Source of the DNA: Porogramme epimiltina | Lineage: Eukaryota > Basidiomycota > Agaricomycetes > Polyporales > Polyporaceae | NCBI GenBank assembly: GCA_900155495.1 | Contig: FTLJ01000672.1 | Span: 1-21,968 of the forward strand | Length of the DNA stretch: 21,968 bases | Reading direction: 5' to 3' | Shown: piece after piece, positions 9,301 to 19,159 of the stretch | How positions within the stretch are numbered: the stretch's first letter is position 1 | Layout of the letters: every line of letters begins with the position of its first letter | Program-made: the position numbers and the translations under genes | Notes under the pieces: generated by a model | The model's input: the letters and a program-made list of their open reading frames with translations, nothing else | Told to the model about the DNA's origin: nothing | Database searches by the model: none

Positions 9301-11522
9301 AGCACGACGGTCCCCACAACAAACTTCAATTCTTCCACCATCTCCGGCTCCGTATCCTCTGAGATGACGTCACTGAAGACATCGTCGTAAAGGCCATAGA
9401 GATAGGTCAACAGCTCGCCCTTGTACTTTCCTAGCATCTGAAGCACTATAGATAATCGTGCTCGTGGATCTCTTCTCTTCGTGTCGCCGATGAACTTCAG
9501 GGCGGTCGCAAGGAAGATGAAGAGTCCATGGGCGAGAAAGACGAGTTGCTTCTTCTCAGCGTCTGTTGGCCACGATTCGACCTCGTGGAAGTACTTCCTA
9601 ATCTCCGACAGTCGTTGTTCCACGTAGACGATCATGTCGTGCTCCACAATATCACGAGGAACCTCGTTGAGAGGGAAGGAGTAGGTGTTGTCGAAAAGTG
9701 ATTTGAAACGAAACCCCTCCACTATGCGAGATTCTGGGCGGCTAGTGATCAAGAACTTGAGGGGGTGAATGTCGGCGACGAATTGTGACAGGGCCACGAG
9801 AATCACCGATACCGCCTCTTCGTCGTGGCATTCATCGAGCGCATCAATGAGGACTACTTGGGGGAGTAGAGGGGTGTCTTTCATCGCCCTCAGGGGTTCG
9901 ACGATGAGCTTCTCGAGCTGCGTCAACGGCTGAGAACGGTGGATGTCAGGATGAGCGGAGAGTGCCTTCATGACCTCATTCGCGAACGTCGAATTGGATG
10001 CGGAAAGTTGATGAGCAATCGTAGGAAAAATTCGAAGTACACTGCTACGACCGCCTGTGCGTGCGCAGAAGAAGCTCGCGCCGAGACGGCCAGAGTGGGC
10101 GCACCATGAAGCTATAGTTTGGGCGATGGTGGTCTTCCCTGAGCCCGCGAGGCCGTGGAACCACAGAAGTGCCAATTCCTTACGGATCTTGAAGAGTTGG
10201 GAGGAGCCGGTCTTGCCTCGCACCAGTTCTCCAATTATCCAAGACTGTACTGCTGATATGACCTCCTCCCTCGTGTCCGCCATGCACCCGACCCTGCCAC
10301 TCTCTCCGTCATCATACCGCGCCTCGCTGACGTGGTTGAGCTCCTTGAGCGCTGGAACGCATTGTTAGTAGTCTTCGAAGAAAGCTATTGGGAGACTTGC
10401 CTGTGTTTCGTGTTCGTCTCTATTCCAAATAAGACGATACGTAAGAAGCTGGACACAGAGAAGTGACATATGAGAACAAACCTCGAGAGTGATCTGGCTG
10501 CGGAGGGTCGACTCAAGCTGGCGACATAGTCGAGCATTAGTCCAAAGCCATAGCCTTTCATGTATAGGACATGGCTCGCTGACGTACCATGAGACGGTCA
10601 ATGAGCGAAGACAGCGCTTTGATATGGCCTTCTAGCTCTCCGGCGATGTCTTCAACTTGAGACACTTGTGTGACCCATCCTCGGGCACCCAAATCTTCTA
10701 CAACCTTGGCAACGCGAGTTACCTCTCTGTTAAGGCGTTAGAGTAGATAGGGCTTCTCAAGAAGAAGGACGTACCCCGTGAAGCGACCCAGTTGCTGAGA
10801 AATATCCGAAGCGCAGTCTTGCGCGTCAGGAAGATTATCGATCATTTGCATCAAGAGGCGAACACGTCCGTCGAACTTGCGGATCGTCTCTTTGTTTGCA
10901 CTGTATTTCTGTCAACAAACTCCGTCAGATTGTGGATCTCACTCGTTGATTGTCTCTTACTTACATTATATAGTTCGACCGATGCCACTACTGTGCCTAA
11001 TGCGGTTTGGAGGGGTGGCAGAGGAGCAGATGCCTTCTCCGCGATCTTGAGTATAGTCAACAGCGCTCCCTTAGCCGACTTCTTGAAGTCTGGCCAGCCG
11101 TGATGTGATGAAGCGAGAAGGCCGCTCAGTGTGGCAGAGGACTCGGGGGAATCGACGGGAGCGTCTGCGGTGGCATCTGCGGGGACTGGCTTCTCGAGGA
11201 CAGGATGCTTAGTTGATGGTTCCGGAGGCTCTGATGGCTCTGTGGAGTGGCTGCGAGATGCCTCGGGGTTCTGGATAGCGACAGGTGTCGGTTCGGGCGG
11301 GTGATCGGGGGAGGATTCACCCGAGATTTGTGCAATCGATGCGTTTTGCGGGAGATCTCGCCTCGACAGGCCTTGTCGATCAGTAGATTTGCCGGAACGA
11401 GTGTCTGGTTTTGCGGAATCGCTGGATGTGCGTGGAGTGAGGCCCGAGGACAGCTGTTCGGATTCCGAACCGCCGCCGAATTTGGTTTTCACTTTGTTCT
11501 TCAGCTTCTTGAGGCGACGCAT
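6331..11522 (-). CDS. NLR gene B: helical bundle-NACHT-WD40 STAND protein (complete, seven exons)
   Basis: Exons on the minus strand: 11522-10965, 10908-10775, 10726-10588, 10517-10482, 10419-10401, 10351-8757 and 8685-6331, giving 1611 residues. Donors are mostly GTAAGT, GTACGT and GTATGT; exons 4-5 are the least certain part. Residues 1-15 are a basic helix, and about 16-140 a Ser/Pro-rich linker. About 145-290 is all-helical, resembling the MLKL-like/HeLo-type N-terminal bundles of Agaricomycete NLRs. ARYDD near 306 is the usual lead-in to NACHT. Walker A is GLAGSGKTT (362-370), Walker B VVLIDALDE (461-469), and LITSRPE (about 496-502) fits sensor 1. About 14 WD40 blades run from 906 to the end, enough for two propellers. 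In this family ligand sensing by the propeller is thought to drive ATP-dependent NACHT oligomerisation, with the N-terminal bundle as effector; cell-death or immunity roles are inferred. The catalytic motifs are intact and no internal stop is seen. Confidence 0.88.
10352..10481 (-). other. Proposed 19-nt microexon with a GC-AG intron in gene B
   Basis: Between the helical domain and NACHT the reading frame closes only if a 62-nt intron (10481-10420, GTTTGT to GGAATAG), a 19-nt exon (10419-10401) and a 49-nt intron (10400-10352) are used. The second intron starts GCAAGT, the standard context of GC-AG introns, and has a perfect TACTAAC branch site and a TTCCAG acceptor. The downstream intron end is well supported; the microexon itself is a best fit. 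Confidence 0.45.
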
Positions 11523-13030
11523 ATCGTGCAAGAGGCTGGAGATAGAGGGGACTTCCGACAGAGAGAGGGCGAAAGTGGGAAGTCGAGATGGTGGTGGACG
11601 CACTCCGTAGGTGCGGGGGAGGGGTACCAATACAAGGTTCATAGATAAAGCTACCGAGAGGCGTGGTGGCTCATCAAGGCGTGGTCTCATGCAGGACGGT
11701 CACGGGATGGATGCAACCTGGCCCGGAAGACTCGGTGGACAGGCGTTATGAAGACGGAGACAGCGTTGACGTGGGATGATATCAGAGCTGGGAAGCGAAC
11801 CTCGCGTGGAGCGAGGCTATTGGACCCGCGGGCGACGCTTCGTCGTAGATGAAGGACTCGCGCTCGTATGATATTTCGAGGATAAAAACTGTATTGTCAT
11901 ACTATGATATACATGCCTGGGTTCTCGGTCAGACTCGATCCGGTCTCGTACCGCAGGAGCAGACGCACCCATGAAGAGTTCGAAGACACGCCGCGTGACT
12001 ACTTCCGCCCACATTCTTTCCCCCCGTATGCCCGCAGCTTTCTGGTGGAAACAAGGGCTGTCTGAACTCTGATAAACTCACATTCCGCCCCCCACGCACG
12101 ACCCCGCTCCGTCATCCTTCGAGTTCCATGGTGAGGAACGTGATCTGTCGGTGAGCAGGTGAAGTTCCTAGTCTTGCAGCTTGATTCGACAACGTAGGCG
12201 AGCCGTTTGAAGTGGTCATATACCCGATAGGCGAGATGCGGCGATAGGCACGCAGTGGGAGCGAGTATTGATCTTTAGCACTGGGACGGACAGACGCGAC
12301 GTCCGCGGAGCTTCTGCGGCCCCGGGGGGAGGGGCTTGATCAGGCAAGCAGCCTGGGAGGGAGATGTCACATTACGGACGCGCACGCGGGAGCGTGCGGA
12401 TTGCAGCTAGAGGCACCGAGGTCATCGTCCGTATAGAGTCAGAGAATGGCCACGTAAGGAATGGTAGGAATGACATAGTCAGAGGTCCATTAGGGCAGTC
12501 TATTTCCCTGCGATCTGCGGGGACACATAATGACAGTGCCAAAAAAAAAGGGGCTAGAAGGAGTGGGTGACAGGCTGGAGTCAACGGAAAAGAAGGCACG
12601 TTCAAGCCGCGCGTACGCAGAGCCGTACCATAGACGTCGGCGTAATTGCAAACCCCAGCAGCGCTCCGAGGAAGGAGAACTGCCCAAGTCGAACAGAGAG
12701 AAGGGCTGACGCCGCACGGACCGCGGCCTGGCAGGACAAGTTGATCGAAGCGTGCGGACGGGCCATCCGGTTGGCGCAGGAGACAGGGCGCATGCCAGGG
12801 GCCCAGAACAGAAGAGGAAGCAAGATGGCAGCGTGGCCCAGTCCGCGAGGGAGTGTGGGATCGAGAGCGATCTGAGAGCCGAAAAGAATGTGAGCGGGAG
12901 ATGTCGACGTCTCAGATCTCAGACCCCGCGCGCTCCCAGTGAGGGTGAGCCCGGCTGACAGCCTCGTGACCGTCACGGATGATGTCATCGTCACGTCATC
13001 TCGGCCCCGAGTGACGAGAGTCACGCGTCC
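11523..13030. repeat. Duplicated NLR 5' flank, copy 2
   Basis: This is the partner of 587-2000. The match fades beyond about 13030, just after the cluster of GTCA/TGAC motifs. A plus-strand frame in both copies encodes a similar peptide, LIEACG-AIRL, near 12741 and 1721. Their difference includes an in-frame 3-nt indel and several synonymous changes, which hints at an old exon, but neither copy has a full gene around it. Minus-strand open frames here (such as 12602-13150) do not match the frame open in the other copy. Confidence 0.7.
11644..11776 (-). promoter_or_regulatory. Conserved promoter elements upstream of gene B
   Basis: These are the counterparts of the gene A elements. TTTATC (minus strand, 11649-11644) lies 122 nt upstream of the ATG, and TGACGTGGGA (11767-11776) lies 245 nt upstream, exactly as in gene A. 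An ACGT-core site suggests a bZIP-type regulator acting on both genes, which is inference. Confidence 0.4.
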
Positions 13031-13048
13031 CCGCCGTAACGTCACGGT
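12966..13048. promoter_or_regulatory. Cluster of CRE-like GTCA/TGAC motifs
   Basis: Within about 80 bp there are seven or more GTCA or TGAC cores, including TCACGTCATC and TAACGTCACGG, several in inverted pairs. This is the far end of the gene B 5' flank repeat; the gene A copy keeps only part of it (about 1938-1956). It could be a bZIP (CRE/ATF-type) enhancer for gene B, about 1.45 kb upstream, or for an unseen transcript to the right. No binding evidence exists. Confidence 0.3.
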
Positions 13049-13604
13049 CGTCCTTGCGCGGCGTGCCCGCTCACAGCTCTCTCCACCACGCCGACACCTC
13101 GCTATCCTTCCTCTATGGCTTATCTTGTCGACGTCATCCCCGAGTAGCATTAAAAACTCGCCCCCGATTAACTTACCAAATCATGCAAGCATCTCACATT
13201 GCACGCTTCCCCTAGTCGCTTCTCGAACGGGGCTTCATGAATCATTGCAATAATACGAGATTCAATTATCCTTCCTGCACGAAGACCTTTCGCATGCACC
13301 GGTACATGCGTCCTTACGCATGGTCAGCATCACTCTAGGTGCGCTTTTTGCTTCCATATCCTACTTGGTGGAGACCGCCGTGCCGCTGATGCTGTATCTG
13401 ACAGGACGTATACTTCATGCATGGACGCAAGGTCCAACAAGGTCCTCGAAACATGAAACGACCAAGATAATTTACTGTACTATAGCGTTGTGACTAGAGT
13501 ATGTCCCAGCGAATGGCCGTGAGGACTCAGAGAGCTCATGAATCAGTGCGTATCCTCCATATCGTACGACAGGGCGTACTGGGCAAAGTTCAACATAGCC
13601 TCCT
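13049..13604. other. Spacer, no gene supported
   Basis: The sequence turns more AT-rich here and leaves the duplicated flank. I find no convincing open frame, splice pattern or repeat. Confidence 0.4.
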
Positions 13605-14469
13605 CTAGTCATTGAACGTCCCTCGGGCACACACTAAAGATTCCCGCCCACTCTTCATGCAGTACGTTACTATCACTGCTGCCATTGCGTCGCACTCAAA
13701 CTTTTGCACCTCTATAAGCCGCAAATCTTCTCCCTCACGGGAAAGGCACAATATCACCACTACAAGGCACTCGTTGTTGAAGGTATCGAGTGGATCTTCA
13801 AGCGTTCTAGCTTTGAATGGCAACGCTACCAGCCGTTTCGGAGAAGTAGTGGTACACTCGGGCCCGTACGTAATGGAGAGCGAGAGTTGATTGTTGGTGA
13901 GCCCGTATGTGCGGCGTGCCACCCTACCACGTCACGCCCATTGTCGTGTTATCGGACGATTCCCATCCAGATTCCATCTTCGCTCCGTATTGTGGAGGAG
14001 ATCAGCTCAAGCTTCCAGCTTTGGGTGTAGATAGGATGTCGTCTCAATACGGAGCTGCCCGTACTCTTGGGTAAGCCTCGATTTTCGACGTGGGCTTCGG
14101 TCTCTCGGCTCATCGCGACTACGTAGGCGTACCATCTCAGCCCGCTCACCGTTTCGTCAACTCGGAACTCATACGGTCCCCGACACTGTATTTCTGCCTT
14201 GCTAGAGAGCAAATCTCGTTACCCGCACGTGAGGTGTTACTGACGTGGAACGGTATTGACGACTCCCTCACTTCCCGCTGAATTTCGAGCGACGCGTTAC
14301 GCTCGGGGTTCGTTTGGTCGTACCAAATTGCACTCGAGGTGAACGTGTATGTCACCTGCAGCGGCGTCGATCTTATGGGGCCGTTGGTCATTACCCAACC
14401 TGTTGGATGATTAGAAAGGTCGGTCGGTTTATTACTCATCTCTTCGGAGCCGTAAGACGACTTGCTCAT
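13605..14469 (-). pseudogene. Unrecognised beta-rich protein gene, possibly frameshifted
   Basis: Three consecutive minus-strand frames together read like one protein. The first, from an ATG at 14469, contains TPLQVTYTFTSSAIWYDQTN. The second, about 14193-13949, contains YEFRVDETVSGLRWYAYVV and WKLELISSTIRSEDGIWMGI. The third, about 13930-13605, contains ALPFKARTLEDPLDTFN and DLRLIEVQKFECD. A 47-nt intron at 14240-14194 (GTAACA to GGCAG) joins the first two; a 76-86 nt alternative starts at 14271. For the second junction I find only a 34-nt GT-AG stretch, too short for a normal intron, so a frameshift is likely. Alternating hydrophobic residues suggest beta strands; there is no signal peptide or membrane segment. 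I do not recognise the family. It lies in the core unique to the B-C spacer, so it was not part of the NLR duplication. A functional gene with an unusual intron or a sequence error is the main alternative. Confidence 0.45.
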
Positions 14470-14531
14470 TGTGTACACGGTTCACAAGGCTCCATGCTAC
14501 CAGACTTGACTTGTACGCACAATCCATAGCC

Positions 14532-14544
14532 CTATAAATATATT
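14532..14544 (-). promoter_or_regulatory. TATA-rich element upstream of the 14469 start
   Basis: Minus-strand AATATATTTATAGG ends about 63 nt before the ATG at 14469, a suitable place for a TATA box. It is equally good on the plus strand (CCTATAAATATATT), so the direction is uncertain. Confidence 0.3.
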
Positions 14545-14845
14545 TCTCCCCATATACATAATGGTCTAATGTGCGCTGGCAAAGGTCAGACATACAGCAG
14601 GTCGTCGACGTCGGTCGAGCTTTTCGATTGAGTTCATCCGATGAGCTCAAGGAGTGTCAGCTCATCAACTTGATGATTGCATGTTCCAACACATTCCATA
14701 ATAACAACGCCCCCGTCCATACCCAATACCCATGCGTACCATCAGCAGAACTAGTCCATCCTGTCCCTCACACCATTGTGCTCACCGCTAGCACCGATCA
14801 ACTTTCGCTGGCAACCGTCCCCGGCGAGGGCATCACGACGCTGTC

Positions 14846-15001
14846 TTACACAAGCGTGAGCGTTACTACCAATCCTGCACCCATGAACCTGAGGAGCCCC
14901 GTCGCCGCTGCCGTCTGCGACGTGTAGTCCGCCTGCACCGCGGCCGGGCGTACCCGCAGCAGCACGAGTGCCTCCGCCCGCACCGTGTCCGGATCGACGA
15001 T
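14846..15001 (-). CDS. Terminal exon of an unrecognised gene (51 residues)
   Basis: After a pyrimidine-rich acceptor (CACCCACGCAG) the minus strand reads 51 codons to a TAA. The peptide starts IVDPDTVRAEALVLLRVRP and ends in a hydrophobic GLLRFMGAGLVVTLTLV, a possible C-terminal membrane or packing helix. Nearly all codons end in G or C, as expected for real coding sequence here. A stop 21 nt further upstream in the same frame lies inside the presumed intron. I could not join it with confidence to an upstream exon; candidates are frames near 15121-15220 (RLPLMRQMRRVMSAAV) and 15061-15110 (LPLHALVMQLAAQ). Family unknown. Confidence 0.4.
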   Translation of the reverse strand: MVDPDTVRAEALVLLRVRPAAVQADYTSQTAAATGLLRFMGAGLVVTLTLV

Positions 15002-15308
15002 CTGCGTGGGTGGAGGATGAGTAGGGGATCAAAGTGGCGAGCCAGTAGACGCACTTTGAGCAGCTAGCTGCATCACGAGGGCGTGCAAGGGCAGCAGAGA
15101 CGTCGCCGTGGTTGAACCGCGGCCGACATGACGCGCCGCATTTGCCGCATCAACGGCAGCCGCGAGCAGACCATGTTACTCCGGACATGGGGAAGCGATG
15201 ATGGGCAGACCAGGGGCGGCGATCGTAGGCTAGGTTCGGCGCAGGGTGCTAGTCTTGGGACTGGGAGCGGGAGGGTGGCAGCTGAGACCCGCGCAGTGTG
15301 TGGATTGG

Positions 15309-15904
15309 CTAAGCAGAAGAGGGGAGGAATGAGGGCCCGAGGGGGAGTGCGGGGTGCGCATTGAACGTGCCCGCGCGATTGCCACAGCGCGATGGTCGCG
15401 CCGGGACTTCTCCGTCTAGAATTGCGCCTCGAATGGGTTCCAGAGGGAAAGATGTTTGGGGGGAGATGAACGGTGCAGAGGAGACCACAACGGGCGACGC
15501 TTCCTCATATCGGAGGGCTGAGGGCCCGTCCTCGGCGGTGGCGGCGGCGTGGCAGTGTCGAGCACGAGAGCCACTGCGTGGCAGACCTCCAGAAAACTGG
15601 TCGGATCGAATGCGCACAGAGGGCTTGGATGTCGCGGGGAGAGCGTCTTGACCTGAAAGTAAGGACTTCATTAACGGTCGAAGGTGTCAGGATGAGAACC
15701 GACTTACGACAGGAAGAGAGTCAGGAGGACAGCCTTCAGGGTGTTTATCCAGACATACAGACAGTTCCTTTGAGATGATGGGCACACGAGGGAGCGCGTA
15801 TTATAAATGTCGGCGCACAATATGGATACAATAGCCATTGAGGTTGCAGTAACGCTTCGATTAAGCATGAGAAGGCTGAAGTACAAAGAGTGAAGCATAG
15901 ACAC
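15309..15904 (-). other. Candidate spliced coding region, unrecognised
   Basis: A GTAAGT donor at 15707 and a CTTTCAG acceptor at 15653 define a plausible 55-nt minus-strand intron. In one frame the flanking codons read ELSVCLDKHPEGCPPDSLPV before it and VKTLSPRHPSPLCAFDPTSF after it, continuing into LEVCHAVALVL and a proline run, which looks protein-like. Other frames also stay open (15309-15671; 15704-15904, which is hydrophobic). A TATAAT string lies near 15811. No start codon fits the best frame, so the gene, if real, begins further right or is broken. It may belong with the exon at 14846-15001. Confidence 0.28.
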
Positions 15905-16600
15905 CTACCCGCTCGTCCCGGCAACTATACCCCGTCGGTTTCCGCGCTTGGCCGTTCTCCATCTTCAATCCGATGCGGAGGGCTTCAAACACCTCAACAC
16001 AGCACACTCCAACGACGCACGACTCGACGTCACCTCAACACCTCGCACACAGAGCGCCAGCCGCCGCCCTACCGCACCCGCACCTCCTCGCTGAACCCAA
16101 CGCCGCATCGAGACTCCACCATCGCGGCCCGCACCGATCGCCGCTGCGCGACCCTTGACGATCCGCGGGGGCCGGGGCGACCAGGAAGACTGGCACAGCG
16201 CAGGCGGCGACGTGTCTGCTACGGGACGGGGCGGCAGCGGCGGCGTCGGCCCAGACCAGCAGGGAACCGGCGAGCCAGCGCGCGGCGCCGCCCGACGTGG
16301 CCCGCGCCCGCGCCGTCCTCGGGTGCGCGTGGCGCGCGGGCGGTGGCTGGGAGAGGGGCGCCGGGGTGGGCTTGGGCGCGGGCTGGGGCACGGGGTAGGA
16401 GGCGTGGGGGCGGCGGCGGAGAGGGCTTTTGCTTAGAGGACCGTTTGTGGACTTTCCAGGTCGGGCGGTAGAGGGACGGCGAGGGGCGGGCAGGGAGGAG
16501 GGGCGCGCTCGGCGGGGGAGGGAGATGGAGTCGTGGAGGTGCCGTTCGTTGCGCCTGTCGCGCGCAATGGGGTTTGCCTAGCAAAGGGTTTACCATAGAG
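15905..16600. other. GC-rich low-complexity stretch
   Basis: Extreme GC content, with CCG/CGG runs, keeps most frames open. Plus frames give Arg/Gly-rich peptides and minus frames Pro/Ala-rich ones, including a 193-codon plus frame at 15890-16471. None shows domain-like sequence. A proline-rich exon on the minus strand is possible; I do not call one. Confidence 0.35.
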
Positions 16601-16635
16601 AACTATTGTTGCGGACGCGCACGGATGTGCGGCGA

Positions 16636-17552
16636 TCAAACCAGCGAGTCCATGTTGCATAATCGGCGAGGCGTCTCGCGCGCGGCGGGGAGCCGGGCGA
16701 CAGATGACATCATGGACTTGCGCAATGGTCTTTCACTAGGGATGTGTACTAGGGAGGTGTGTATGCCTTGATTCAGGGGATGGCGACGGACTACGAGGGT
16801 CGGAAGAGCGGCGAAACTGAGAAGTCGCAGGATGCGGGGATTCAACTTGGCTGAATTTCGGAAGCGGCGAAACGAGAAGGGGACGTACCTGCCAATCGGG
16901 TGGTAATGGAAGGTCTTCATGAGCCGCTGGCTTCGTGGACCAGATCGGGGGGGGGATGTTTTGTAAGGACACGAATGACCGCGTGTGGGGGATAGGCTAG
17001 ACTCACCAAACTTACGACGGAACGGGCCTACAGCGGCGTGTTGAAGGGGCATTGTGGGAGGTGGCTGAGAATCTTGCGTACACGAGACAACTTTACGCGC
17101 GCTCCGTGAGTGGGCACTAACGTCGAGGGGGGGGAGGTCTTCCGGAGGCAGGAGCGGGCAGCGGGGGCAGGAGTGGAGTAGGGGGCGGGCAGGGCTCCAT
17201 TGGCTGGAGGGCGGCGACGGCGATTGAGCTATAAGGGGATTGGAGGAGGAACTGGCACGTACGTGGTTCCTCTGGCTACTATGGATGCACATGGCACGAT
17301 AGCGCGGCCGAGGACGCACCACGGAGCAGAGCGCGAGCGGCGATTGGAGGTGGACCTGACGCGGCGACAGATGCCATGCTGCGCGAGTACCAGAGCCGGG
17401 GAGGGGCGTTGACAGCCTGAGGGCACCCCGCTGAGGGAAAGGGTACGACCCTTGGAAGTGGAGGGTGTGTCAGGAAGGGAGCCAGAAGCACGCCGGGAGC
17501 CGACTGACGGTGCGCAGGCACTGGTTAGGGGCACAGAGGGCAGCTGGTCCAC
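16636..17552 (-). other. Candidate minus-strand exons, unrecognised
   Basis: Long minus frames (16636-17322 and 17229-17552) overlap and contain credible donors: GTGAGT at 17006, GTAAG at 17015 and GTACGT at 16888. The frame ending at the last donor reads NIPPPIWSTKPAAHEDLPLP followed by PDWQ. A PLPPDW string often opens WW domains, but I do not find the second half of a WW domain downstream. Ser/Pro-rich composition predominates. This may be a spliced gene or a decayed one. Confidence 0.25.
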
Positions 17553-18600
17553 CCGGGGGCTGCGGTTTCTGTAGGGAGTGTTGGCTGGCGGGGAGAGGTC
17601 CGGGCGGTGCCAGCCAGTGAGCGTGGGCGAGGCGAGGAAGGAAGCAGGCCCCAGTGACGGCCCAGGGGGACGCGATCGACGTCGAGGGGAGTCTGAGTCA
17701 ACTTGGGCACGCCCACCAACACAGCGAGCGGCGGTTACCGACGACGGACGTTGGGCCGCGGCAGGCCGGCCCGGCAGAGTGAGATCTTGATCGACCCTTG
17801 CGTGGCCATTTTGCCACGCCCCCGCCGAAAGCTCGCGGCCAGTCCGAGCCCGCGGCTCTCCCTTGCACGGTTTCTTCGCTCTCCTCCGCTCGCCATGGAT
17901 CCTTGTCGTCCATCAATATGCGACGACCCTTCTGTTCGCTCCTCAGCACTGTCTCAGACCCGAACTTCCACGTTCGGCGCTTCTCCGTATTCCTTAGAGC
18001 ACAATCATCTGGATCCGACATCACCAACGCTCAGGAACAAATCCTTGTCAATGGAGAACGTAATCTCTGGTGTGCCCCTCGTTTCCAGCATGTACAGGAT
18101 ATACTCACTCAACTCCATCTATTCAGACTCGCACCCTACATCGTGCGCCTCTGTGCGATGCTACAGACCCAATCTCGTCATTCCAACAGTGCTCAGCCAG
18201 TTGCACCCTTCAACGATGCGTATCCTCGCCGTCGGAGTCTCCCGTCATGTATATGGATAGCGAGGGCTCGGACATCTGGTGCGTACTCCTTGTGCTTTCT
18301 CAACGAGCATCTCTGACGGAACCCATTCGACGGCCGTGCAGCGTCGCCGTTGTCTTCCAGCCTCTTCTGTGTGGGTTCCCTTTTGCTTTCAATGTGGCTC
18401 GCCTCCCCGGGGATCCGTTCACCTCTCAAGCCCCGATAAACATCGTAGAAGGTGCACTTCAATATCCGTCGACCTTGGATGGCAACGTACGGGCTGAGGT
18501 GGCTCCGGGTAGCCGCGCGGTACACGAGTTTCAAGGGAAGGAAGCCCTAGTAAGTTTACACATTTCTACACGTATCGTCATACGTTCATGACCATAGCAT
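17553..18600. other. Region with open frames on both strands, strand unresolved
   Basis: Plus frames 17703-18260 (possible start GCCATGG at 17895), 17798-18316 and 18070-18591 overlap each other. They also overlap minus frames 17698-18027 and 18193-18534, the latter containing LKCTFYDVYRGLRGE. A plus-strand donor-like GTAAGT follows KEAL near 18548. Codon character does not choose between them and no domain is recognised, so I list the region without a gene call. Confidence 0.25.
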
Positions 18601-19159
18601 TACCCGGGTAGGATTATATACCGCCAACACTCCCGATCCCACAAAGTCCGCCTCTCCAAATGCTTGCTTTTCCGCCACTTTCCGCCTAACCTGATACCTA
18701 ACGTCCGCCAAAGGTATCGTGCCCTGCTGAATGCTTCGTGATAATGTTGCTTGTCGCCGTTCGCTTCCAGACGTCGATCATCGACGCATTAAACACGTTC
18801 TTCGAGCCCTCCCGAATGTGCTTATACAAGGTTGTCATTTATTATGTAGTGCTGACACAAAGCACACAGTGAATCTCTCGCTGCTGTCGGACGCGCCCCT
18901 CACGCACTCGAAATTCCCAAGCGGCTCGCAGTTAGCCACATGCCGCTCGTCCCCTCGGATAGACCGGGGATGTTCATCCCAGATACAGGAAGGTCATCTC
19001 GTGGGTGGCCATGTGCATAACCGGTTGTGATCCGCGTTGTAGATGGGGTTCTCATTCATCGGCATTTAGATCTTTTACTGTTGTATAGGGTGGATCGTTG
19101 AAGGGCACAGCCTATGGGATCGTCGAATTCCGTGACTGCAAGTCAGAATGTGTATACTA
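18601..19159. other. Spacer, no gene supported
   Basis: A short plus-strand stretch after a CGCTTCCAG acceptor near 18770 reads TSIIDALNTFFEPSRMCLYK and looks coding-like, but I cannot extend it to a gene. Otherwise nothing is seen before the duplicated 3' flank begins. Confidence 0.3.

Noticed and set aside
8733..10283. NACHT and WD40 parts as separate single-exon genes
   Set aside because: Intact splice sites and continuous family-typical sequence on both sides (ARYDD before NACHT, the ALPF-type linker before WD40) show one gene.
15890..16471. 193-codon plus-strand open frame
   Set aside because: It is Arg/Gly-rich low complexity arising from CCG/CGG runs; equally long frames exist on the other strand.
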